Of a stretch of DNA of 37,477 nt, positions 30,776 through 37,477 are shown in pieces. The stretch comes from an uncultured Eubacteriales bacterium. Its GTDB lineage: Bacteria; Bacillota; Clostridia; Oscillospirales; Acutalibacteraceae. The DNA is taken from contig CAKTEU010000021.1 of the NCBI GenBank assembly GCA_934552855.1, positions 1-37,477 on the forward strand, written 5' to 3'. The translations under genes were made by a program, and so were the position numbers. The first letter of the stretch is position 1. Every line of letters begins with the position of its first letter. Under the pieces are notes generated by a model. That model made no database searches. It had not been told where the DNA came from and saw only the letters and a list, made by a program, of their open reading frames with translations.

Positions 30776-31321
30776 TCAATCTTTTGAAAGCATTGGAATT
30801 TTTCCGGCAAGCTTTTTATCAACCGCAAAGTAAAGTGCCGTTCCGGCAGTAAACATAACCGCAAGTTCACCGAGCGCAACCAGGCCGCCCTGAACAAAAA
30901 AGTTTCCGAAATGAAAACTGCCATCAACAAAGAAAATTTCAATTTCTGCACCAATAATTATGCCGTTGAAAATTGCAGGCATCAAAAAAGAAAGGAACGG
31001 AAAATTTTTGATTTTCACTTTTCTCAACGTCCTCATGGTTATTGCCGCAAGCAGCGTTGCAAGTGAACCGAAAATCATATCAACCGGCAAAGCCTGCATA
31101 AAAAGAAAATTCGCCGCAAAACAGCCAAGCGTTAATCCCCACGGTGCTGCCGGGGAAAAGAGGCAAAAAACCATCAATGCTTCGGAAAGACGGTACTGCA
31201 CCGCCATTGAAGCCGTGTTCGGAAAAATCAGCTGTTGAGCGAGCGTAAGCACGGCGTAAAGTGCCGCAAGAAGCCCCGCCTGCGCAATGAACAGGGGTGC
31301 TTTTTTGTTTTGCGCTTTCAT
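30776..31321 (-). CDS. queT: QueT, substrate-binding S component for queuosine precursor
   Basis: A 181-aa membrane protein with about five to six helices. It is the S component of an energy-coupling-factor transporter for preQ1/queuosine precursors. The family signature is visible in 'QYRLSEALMVFCLFSPAAPW' followed by 'GLTLGCFAANFLF', with a long last loop and helix. I start at ATG 31321, preceded by AAGGAG; upstream in-frame codons fall in the leader. The shared ECF ATPases are not in this window. An 85-nt leader after its promoter looks like a preQ1-sensing riboswitch. Confidence 0.9.
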   Translation of the reverse strand: MKAQNKKAPLFIAQAGLLAALYAVLTLAQQLIFPNTASMAVQYRLSEALMVFCLFSPAAPWGLTLGCFAANFLFMQALPVDMIFGSLATLLAAITMRTLRKVKIKNFPFLSFLMPAIFNGIIIGAEIEIFFVDGSFHFGNFFVQGGLVALGELAVMFTAGTALYFAVDKKLAGKIPMLSKD

Positions 31322-31329
31322 ATTAAATT

Positions 31330-31406
31330 GCTCCTTTAGTTTTGATTTAGAACCTTGGTGAGTGCTGAACAACCGGGTTCAAGTCAGGAAGGTTTCGAAC
31401 TGACTG
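31330..31406 (-). promoter_or_regulatory. Candidate preQ1 riboswitch in the queT leader
   Basis: The minus-strand leader has a hairpin AGTCAG/CTGACT and then GAACC...GGTTC pairing that brackets a smaller GAAC/GTTC hairpin. It ends 'ATCAAAACTAAAGGAGC', where the ribosome site would be masked by pseudoknot formation. queT genes are known preQ1 riboswitch targets, and class III is known from Ruminococcaceae, so class III is my guess. I did not fold it against a consensus model. Confidence 0.5.
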
Positions 31407-31412
31407 TGGAGT

Positions 31413-31441
31413 ATTGTATCGCAGAAAGGCGGAAAAGTCAA
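31413..31441 (-). promoter_or_regulatory. Sigma-A promoter of queT
   Basis: On the minus strand TTGACT (plus 31436-31441), 17-bp spacer, TACAAT (plus 31413-31418), leaving a leader of about 85 nt. Confidence 0.85.
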
Positions 31442-31537
31442 GCACTCGGCTGCTTTTTGCGGTCGGGTGCTGTTTCCCGTTTAAATCAATTCCATCATAT
31501 GCGTTTGTTGATTTTCAAAAAATATTTTTCGTCTTAA

Positions 31538-31566
31538 TTGCAAAATTTTGTTTAATATGTTATGAT
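31538..31566 (+). promoter_or_regulatory. Sigma-A promoter of the Asp-box protein gene
   Basis: TTGCAA (31538-31543), 17-bp spacer, TATGAT (31561-31566), 30 bp before the ATG. Confidence 0.75.
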
Positions 31567-31596
31567 AATCACATCAGTACCGAAAGGACGAGAAAT

Positions 31597-34305
31597 ATGA
31601 AAACAAAAAAACTTTTAGCTTTTATCCTTGCGGTTATCGCTGCGTTGAGCGTTTTCCCGCTGACGCTTTCTTCAACAGCACAAAATAATAAAGAGAGCAT
31701 TGACATTGAAAGCATCGGCATGGGCGGGGGCGGTGCTTTTTATCATCCGCTCATCAATCCGACCGACGGAAAAAACTTTGTCGTTTGCTCAGATATGGGC
31801 GGTCTTTACACTTCCTTTGACGAAGGCGAAAGTTGGGAAAGAACCGAAACAAAAGGCGTTATCAGAGACAACGCTTTTTCTGATGACGGAACTCTTTTTG
31901 CCTGCGGATTCGGAATTTACAAAAGCACCGATAAAGGCGTTACCCTTGAACGCATTTATCCGAAAAAAATTGCCTATGAGCTTGCACGCTCAGGTTGGAA
32001 CGAAAACGTTTTCTTTTCCGAAAACGAAGACGGCAGTCTTTACGACAACGGCAGAATTGTCTGCGTTGAACCGTTCGGCAAAAGGCTTTTCTTTGTCAGC
32101 GTTACATGGGAGGGTATGCTCAAAGTAATGAGCATTGATTTCGGCGGTGAAAACCTTAAAATTCACTTTGAAAAGGACTACTCAAAGGATTACTTTCTGC
32201 TTCCGGACAATCCGACAAATATGAACGCAAAGCTTTGCGTTGACAAAAGCGGTATATATTTTTCCGACGTGAAAAGCATCAGAAAACTTTCGTTTGATTC
32301 AAAAAAAAATTTTGAAACCGTATACACGGCAAAAGGCGAAATTTTTGACCTTAAAATTATTGAACACAACATTTTTATTCTTGATGACACAAAGAATGAA
32401 ACGCTTGTTCTTTATACAAAAGACTTTTCTTTTTTCAAAAATTTAAATGATCTTAATACGCTGAAGCATGATTATACATGGGATAAAAACTATGTTATTC
32501 CTTGGCACTTTAACCTTATTGACGGCTACAGCCTCGACAGCATTTTTCTCTCGGTTACAAGTGCTCCCGTTCCGGAAAGCTACATGTTTTACGGAACCAT
32601 GAAATTTGACGGGGAACAATTCAGTTGGGTTTTCGATTCGGTTTTTGAAAACACAATCACCGAAAACAAAGACGACATTTGGTCAACAAACTGTTACGGT
32701 CCGATCTATGGACTTTGTGCCGACAAAAGCAACAAGGACAATTGCCTTATAACAAACGTTGAAAGCGTATATTCAACAAAGTTTAACCGAACCGAAGGCA
32801 AGCGCAAAGTCAAGCCTCTCCACACAAAATATGACAAAAGCAAAAACGCTTATTCATCAACCGGCCTTAATTGCCTTACTACCTATTTTGTCCGTGAAGA
32901 CCCGTTTGACAGCAGGCATATCATTATTTGTTCAACGGACGTTGGACTTCAAAACAGCTTTGACGGCGGAAAAACTTTCAGCCGGCCGACCGGAAAGCAA
33001 TACAGTGCCGAATACAACACCTGCTATGACCTTTACTTTGACGAAAACAAAAAAGATGTTGTTTATGCGCTTTGGTCTTCACGCCATGACGCTCCGTATG
33101 TTCCCTCGCTTTCGGATAAAACAGGTGTTTCCGGCTGTTTTGCGGTTTCTTATGACGGCGGTCTGACGTGGAATATGGATTACAATACGGGACTTCCGAA
33201 AAACTCAATCCCCGTAAAAATGAGTGTTGTTCCAAACGGAAACGAACTCACAATTGCCGTTGCAACCTTTAACTTCGGCTTTTTCATCAGCTTTGACAGC
33301 GGAAAAACCTTCTCTTCGGTGAGCGGGAGCATGGAGGATTACAACGGCTTCATCTGGGGAGAAGATGTTGCTCTTTCCGGAAGCAAAATGTATTGCCTTA
33401 CCGCTTTTTATAACTTCGGCGAAGTCTCGCCATCTGTGCTTTATGAATATGACCTTGAAACAAAAGCAACAAGAAAAATCGACCTCGGAAACATTGTTAT
33501 TGCAAGATCATTAACCGAAAGCAAAGACGGAATTTTAATCAATGTCATTCCGAATTATAAACAAGACTGGTACAACGAATATTCAACCGTCTTTTGGAAA
33601 AATAACGGCGGCGGAATTTACAGGCTCGGCTCAGATGATTCGCTCACAAATATTTTTGACTTCAAAAAGCACTTCACTGTTGACACAATCAACAGAAATG
33701 ACTGGGATGTTTGGATTGACGGAGTACCATATAAACCAGGTGAAAAGATTTACTTTGAAAACGTTGTTTATGAAGAGGGAGACAGCATTTACAGTTCAAC
33801 CGTTGCAGATGACGGAACAATTTATGCAACGGGCGTTCAGGGAACGGTATACGTCAAAGAAGCCGGCAGTAAAAACTTCAAAATCTATGCAAGCGGACTT
33901 TTCACAATGCTCAAAAATCCGAGCCTTTCAAGAGACGGAAAAGTTCTCTATGTCACAACCTTCGGCGGCGGAACATACCGTATGCCGTCACTCAAGGGTA
34001 TGAACCATGAGCCGACCACGGAACCGACTACAAATCCGACTACGGAGCCGCCTACGGAGCCGACTACAGAGCCGACTACAGAGCCGACTACAGAACCGAC
34101 TACAGAACCGACTACAGAGCCGACCACAGAGCCGACTACAGAACCGACTACAGAGCCGACTGACAAGTCTTCCGAAAAAGTGCCGGCCTGCTCTCATATC
34201 TGCCACAAAGGAGGCTTTTCCGGTTTAATTTATCGGATTTTGAGAATCTTTTGGAAACTTTTCGGAACAAATCAGGTTTGTTCATGCAGTGCAAAGCATT
34301 ATTAA
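31597..34305 (+). CDS. Secreted Asp-box/BNR-repeat protein with EPTT linker and CHKG module
   Basis: A 902-aa exported protein with a signal peptide (about 1-29), then a large beta-propeller of the sialidase/Vps10/xyloglucanase type. The start 'MGGGGAFYHPLINPTDGKNF' and 'CSDMGGLYTSFDEGESW' is typical of such glycosidase-like propellers. Further Asp boxes are 'SYDGGLTWNM', 'SFDGGKTF' and 'SFDSGKTF'. Thirteen four-residue EPTT-type repeats (34009-34164) form an extended linker. The last 38 residues (865-902) are the module 'CSHICHKGGFSGLIYRILRI' ending 'CSCSAKHY', shared with the protein at 22789. I infer a cell-surface carbohydrate-active or glycan-binding role. The ribosome site GAAAGGA supports ATG 31597. 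Confidence 0.8.
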   Translation: MKTKKLLAFILAVIAALSVFPLTLSSTAQNNKESIDIESIGMGGGGAFYHPLINPTDGKNFVVCSDMGGLYTSFDEGESWERTETKGVIRDNAFSDDGTLFACGFGIYKSTDKGVTLERIYPKKIAYELARSGWNENVFFSENEDGSLYDNGRIVCVEPFGKRLFFVSVTWEGMLKVMSIDFGGENLKIHFEKDYSKDYFLLPDNPTNMNAKLCVDKSGIYFSDVKSIRKLSFDSKKNFETVYTAKGEIFDLKIIEHNIFILDDTKNETLVLYTKDFSFFKNLNDLNTLKHDYTWDKNYVIPWHFNLIDGYSLDSIFLSVTSAPVPESYMFYGTMKFDGEQFSWVFDSVFENTITENKDDIWSTNCYGPIYGLCADKSNKDNCLITNVESVYSTKFNRTEGKRKVKPLHTKYDKSKNAYSSTGLNCLTTYFVREDPFDSRHIIICSTDVGLQNSFDGGKTFSRPTGKQYSAEYNTCYDLYFDENKKDVVYALWSSRHDAPYVPSLSDKTGVSGCFAVSYDGGLTWNMDYNTGLPKNSIPVKMSVVPNGNELTIAVATFNFGFFISFDSGKTFSSVSGSMEDYNGFIWGEDVALSGSKMYCLTAFYNFGEVSPSVLYEYDLETKATRKIDLGNIVIARSLTESKDGILINVIPNYKQDWYNEYSTVFWKNNGGGIYRLGSDDSLTNIFDFKKHFTVDTINRNDWDVWIDGVPYKPGEKIYFENVVYEEGDSIYSSTVADDGTIYATGVQGTVYVKEAGSKNFKIYASGLFTMLKNPSLSRDGKVLYVTTFGGGTYRMPSLKGMNHEPTTEPTTNPTTEPPTEPTTEPTTEPTTEPTTEPTTEPTTEPTTEPTTEPTDKSSEKVPACSHICHKGGFSGLIYRILRIFWKLFGTNQVCSCSAKHY
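34009..34164 (+). repeat. 12-bp tandem repeats encoding the EPTT linker
   Basis: Thirteen 12-bp units close to GAGCCGACTACA. Variants (GAA/GAG, ACC/ACT, one NPTT, one EPPT) are scattered. Repeats this regular are prone to slippage, so linker length may vary between strains. Confidence 0.9.
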
Positions 34306-34311
34306 GTGATA

Positions 34312-34452
34312 ATGAAAAAAATGCGGCTATTCAAAATACGAAACGGCGAAAACGACATTCCGACTTCGGTTCTTATAAAGCTTTCAAAGCTTTGGAACGT
34401 CAGCAACGACTATCTTCTCGGTGTGTCGGATAAGCGTGAAATTGTAAAATAA
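34312..34452 (+). pseudogene. C-terminal remnant of an XRE-family regulator
   Basis: A 46-codon frame whose end 'LIKLSKLWNVSNDYLLGVSD' is the last two helices and tail of an XRE/Cro HTH repressor. The first HTH helices are missing and there is no ribosome site, so it is a fragment. Confidence 0.65.
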
Positions 34453-34455
34453 CTC

Positions 34456-34484
34456 TTGACCTTCCAAGAAATTTGTGATACAAT
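34456..34484 (+). promoter_or_regulatory. Sigma-A promoter of the valS leader
   Basis: TTGACC (34456-34461), 17-bp spacer, TACAAT (34479-34484), directly upstream of the T-box leader. Confidence 0.88.
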
Positions 34485-34491
34485 CGCTTTA

Positions 34492-34745
34492 ATCATTAAT
34501 ATCTTAGGCTATATGCAGAAGGAGTAACCCTTTTCGGATTTCAGAGAGAAAACGGTCGGTGAAAGTTTTCATGAAGAACGGGTGAAGGTCATCTGCGTGC
34601 CACCGGGAAGAACGGCGCTTTTCGCCCATTAGACCCCGGCGTATATTCTGCGTTAAAGAATTAAGAGTGCGCTTTTTATAAAGCGAATTCAGGTGGTACC
34701 GCGGTTTTCTCCGTCCTGTTTTTTCGGGACGGAGTTTTTATTTTT
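34492..34745 (+). promoter_or_regulatory. T-box leader of valS
   Basis: About 250 nt that sense uncharged tRNA-Val. The T-box element AGGTGGTACCGCGG lies at 34691-34704. It is followed by an intrinsic terminator CTCCGTCC (34709-34716) / GGACGGAG (34727-34734) plus Ts. A likely specifier is GTC (34588-34590, valine) in the GAAGGTCATC stretch of stem I. Uncharged tRNA stabilises the antiterminator and allows valS transcription. Confidence 0.93.
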
Positions 34746-34771
34746 GTAATCATAAACGGAGGTCAGTATAA

Positions 34772-37393
34772 ATGGCAAAAGAACTTGCAAAGCAGTACGA
34801 TCCGAAAGAGGTTGAGGATCGCATCTATGAGTCATGGCTCAAGGGTAATTATTTCCACGCCGAATGTGACTCAAAAAAGAAACCTTATACAATCGTTATT
34901 CCCCCGCCAAACATCACGGGTCAGCTTCACATGGGTCATGCGCTTGACAACACACTTCAGGATATCCTTATCCGCTATCACAGAATGGCAGGCTATGATA
35001 CCCTTTGGCTTCCCGGAACGGATCACGCTTCAATCGCAACGGAGGCAAAAATCGTTGCCGCAATGAAAGAAGAAGGACTCACCAAAGAGGACATCGGCAG
35101 AGAAGCTTTTCTTGAAAGAGCGTGGGACTGGCGCAAAAAGTACGGCGGAAGAATCATTGAACAGCTCAAGAAAATGGGTTCCTCCTGCGACTGGGAAAGA
35201 GAACGCTTTACCCTTGACGAAGGCTGTTCAAAAGCCGTTCGAGAAGTTTTCTGCAACCTTTATGAAAAAGGTCTTATTTACCGAGGCGAAAGAATCATCA
35301 ACTGGTGTACTCACTGCAAAACTTCGATTTCCGACGCAGAGGTTGAATATGAAGAACACGACGGAAATTTCTGGCACTTCAATTATCCGTTTGCGGACGG
35401 CAGCGGCGCAATTGAAATTGCAACAACCCGTCCCGAAACGATCCCCGGCGACACCGGCATTGCCGTTCATCCGGACGATGAAAGATACAAAGACATGGTC
35501 GGAAAGACCGTAATCATTCCCGTAATCGGCAGAGAAATTCCGATTGTTGCCGACTCCTATGCAAAAATGGACAAAGGAACCGGTGCGGTTAAGATTACCC
35601 CCTGCCACGACCCGAACGACTTTGAAGTCGGCCTTCGCTGCAATTTGCCGATGATCAACGTCATGACAGACGACGGTTTCATGAACGAAAACGCCGGAAA
35701 ATACGCCGGAATGGGCCTCATGGAATGCCGCAAAGCAATTGTTAACGACCTCAAGGAAGCCGGTGCACTTGTTAAAATTGAGCCGACAAAGCACGATGTC
35801 GGAACCTGCTATCGCTGCCACACGGCCGTTGAACCTCGTGTTTCAAAGCAGTGGTTCGTAAAAATGAAACCGCTTGCAGAACCGGCAATCAAGGCTGTTC
35901 GTGAAGGCAAAACAAAATTTGTTCCGGAACGCTTTGACAAAATCTACTTCAACTGGATGGAAAACATCCGTGACTGGTGCATCTCCCGTCAGCTTTGGTG
36001 GGGTCACAGGATTCCGGCTTGGTACTGCGCCGACTGCGGCGAAATCAACGTTTCAAGAGAAGATATCTGCGAATGTAAAAAGTGCGGAAGTAAAAATATT
36101 ACACAGGATCCCGATACGCTTGACACATGGTTCTCCTCTGCTCTTTGGCCGTTCTCAACCCTCGGCTGGCCGGACAAGACTCCGGAGCTTGCCCATTACT
36201 ATCCGACAAGCACCCTTGTCACCGGTTATGACATCATCTTCTTCTGGGTTGCAAGAATGATTTTCTCCGCCTGCGAACAGATGGGCGAGGTCCCGTTTGA
36301 CACTGTTTTCATACACGGCATTGTTCGTGACGAGCAGGGACGCAAGATGTCAAAATCGCTCGGTAACGGAATTGACCCGCTTCTCATCATCGACAAATAC
36401 GGCGCAGACGCACTTCGTCTTACCCTCGCTTCGGGCAACAGCCCCGGAAACGATATGCGTTACTCAGACAAAAAGGTTGAGGCAAGCCGTAACTTCGCAA
36501 ATAAAATTTGGAACGCCGCACGTTTCATTCTCATGAACCTTGACGAGGACGAGCCTAAGCCGCATCTTCCAAAAGAGCTTGCGCTTGAAGATAAATGGGT
36601 CGTTTCCCTCTTTAACAATCTTGTCAAAGAAGTTACCGCAAACCTTGATAAATTTGAACTCGGAATTGCTGCTTCAAAGCTTTACGACTTCATTTGGGAC
36701 ATCTTCTGCGACTGGTATATCGAGCTTGCAAAAATCCGTCTTCAGCAAGGCGGCGAAAAGGCAAAACAGGTTAAAGCCGTTTTGGTTTACGTCATGAGCG
36801 AAACGTTGAAGCTTCTTCACCCGTTCATGCCGTTCATCACGGAAGAAATCTGGCTCACCCTCCCCCACGACGGAGAAACAATCATGAAAGCTCCGTGGCC
36901 CGTTTTCAAAGAGGAACTCACTTTCAGTGAAGACGAAAAACAGATGGAACTTATCATGGAAACCATTCGTGCAATCAGAAACAGAAGAAGCGAAATGAAC
37001 GTTCCGCCCTCAAGGAAAGCCCACGTCTATGTTGCAACGGACAAAAAAGAGCTTTTTGAAACCGGTGCGGTCTTCATGCAAAGACTCGCCTCCGCTTCGG
37101 ACGTTACAGTCGGCAACAGCTTTGACATTCCGGGCAGCGTCAATATCGTAACTTCTGCTGCAAAGGTTTACATTCCGATGGGCGACCTTGTTGATTTTGA
37201 AGCGGAAAGGAAACGCCTCAACAAAGAAAAAGAGGGTGCGGAAAAGAAGCTTGCCCAAATCAACGGAAAGCTTTCAAATCCCGGCTTCCTTGCAAAAGCA
37301 CCGGAGAACGTTATTGAAGCGCAAAAGGCCGAAAGAGACAAAATCAACGAAAGAATCAAAATGATTGACGAAAGCCTTGCTTCACTCGCTTGA
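34772..37393 (+). CDS. valS: Valyl-tRNA synthetase
   Basis: An 873-aa class I synthetase of normal length. The HIGH motif is HMGH in 'NITGQLHMGHALDN', and KMSKS is in 'GRKMSKSLGNGIDP'. The editing domain is recognisable ('ATTRPETIPGDTGIAVHPDD'), as are a zinc-binding CxxC region ('CADCGEINV', 'CKKCGSKN') and a C-terminal coiled-coil arm ('ERKRLNKEKEGAEKKLAQIN'). ATG follows CGGAGGT. It attaches valine to tRNA-Val and edits mischarged Thr. Regulated by the T-box leader upstream. Confidence 0.98.
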   Translation: MAKELAKQYDPKEVEDRIYESWLKGNYFHAECDSKKKPYTIVIPPPNITGQLHMGHALDNTLQDILIRYHRMAGYDTLWLPGTDHASIATEAKIVAAMKEEGLTKEDIGREAFLERAWDWRKKYGGRIIEQLKKMGSSCDWERERFTLDEGCSKAVREVFCNLYEKGLIYRGERIINWCTHCKTSISDAEVEYEEHDGNFWHFNYPFADGSGAIEIATTRPETIPGDTGIAVHPDDERYKDMVGKTVIIPVIGREIPIVADSYAKMDKGTGAVKITPCHDPNDFEVGLRCNLPMINVMTDDGFMNENAGKYAGMGLMECRKAIVNDLKEAGALVKIEPTKHDVGTCYRCHTAVEPRVSKQWFVKMKPLAEPAIKAVREGKTKFVPERFDKIYFNWMENIRDWCISRQLWWGHRIPAWYCADCGEINVSREDICECKKCGSKNITQDPDTLDTWFSSALWPFSTLGWPDKTPELAHYYPTSTLVTGYDIIFFWVARMIFSACEQMGEVPFDTVFIHGIVRDEQGRKMSKSLGNGIDPLLIIDKYGADALRLTLASGNSPGNDMRYSDKKVEASRNFANKIWNAARFILMNLDEDEPKPHLPKELALEDKWVVSLFNNLVKEVTANLDKFELGIAASKLYDFIWDIFCDWYIELAKIRLQQGGEKAKQVKAVLVYVMSETLKLLHPFMPFITEEIWLTLPHDGETIMKAPWPVFKEELTFSEDEKQMELIMETIRAIRNRRSEMNVPPSRKAHVYVATDKKELFETGAVFMQRLASASDVTVGNSFDIPGSVNIVTSAAKVYIPMGDLVDFEAERKRLNKEKEGAEKKLAQINGKLSNPGFLAKAPENVIEAQKAERDKINERIKMIDESLASLA

Positions 37394-37477
37394 TTTAAAA
37401 GGGGACTGTCGCATTTAGCGCAGAACAAAGAGTAAAAAGTCAAAATTAAAAATATAATTTACGGATGCCGTCAAAAA
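37394..37477. other. Window end, no gene seen
   Basis: 84 bp of AT-rich sequence after valS. It starts with a 'GGGGACTGTCGCA' string that recalls intergenic repeats of Clostridia, but the window ends before a second arm could be seen. Confidence 0.4.

Noticed and set aside
33948..34228. Several frames in the EPTT repeat region on both strands
   Set aside because: All are by-products of the 12-bp repeat, which is open in many frames.

Overview
The window looks like a chromosomal segment from an anaerobic gut Clostridia bacterium, probably of the Oscillospirales/Ruminococcaceae type. The evidence is strong sigma-A promoters with 17-bp spacers, AGGAGG-type ribosome sites, a T-box leader on valS, a queT gene with an 85-nt leader, a Spo0H-like sigma factor, and Clostridial Cys-rich secreted proteins. 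No rRNA or CRISPR array is visible.

Region 1 (1-7724) reads as the right-hand part of an integrated mobile island. It holds a divergent sigma-factor-like protein and then a tight four-gene operon: excisionase-type HTH, membrane-anchored HEPN-like protein, class III Fic, and Fic with a VbhA-like N-terminus and a winged helix. A HAD phosphatase, a pentapeptide-repeat protein, a possible 30-aa hydrophobic peptide and a convergent HTH-class II Fic gene follow. The island ends at a 55-bp remnant of the 3' half of a tRNA-Ser(CGA)-like gene, which looks like an attachment site.

Region 2 (about 7900-15760) is an array of orphan Rhs/YD-repeat C-terminal cassettes. Five copies of the 3' end of the Rhs core are present. 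Four lead into unrelated toxin tips (AHH/HNH nuclease, an unassigned tip, a PD-(D/E)XK-like nuclease, a zinc phospholipase C-like domain), each followed by a different candidate immunity gene. No full-length Rhs gene is present, and the core copies are truncated, stopped or frameshifted in different ways.

Region 3 (about 15800-26300) is mostly ordinary chromosome. It holds a VanY-like D,D-carboxypeptidase behind an 11-bp-phased hexamer array, then mnmA, a GNAT acetyltransferase, a sigma factor, a zinc-ribbon protein and a methyltransferase. On the minus strand are an alkaline phosphatase, a 40-aa peptide, a Cys-rich secreted protein, a TetR regulator and a transglutaminase-like lipoprotein.

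Region 4 (26390-37477) holds a 5'-truncated ferredoxin-reductase remnant, then an overlapping minus-strand operon of a CbxX-type AAA+ ATPase, a degenerate J-domain protein and a HIRAN protein. Two tRNA genes, queT with a candidate preQ1 riboswitch, a large secreted Asp-box protein, an XRE regulator remnant, and a T-box leader with valS follow.

The most interesting items are the HEPN/Fic operon with three Fic types within 5 kb, the degenerating Rhs toxin-tip archive, the phased operator of the carboxypeptidase gene, the C-terminal CHKG module shared by two secreted proteins, and the AAA+/J-like/HIRAN operon.
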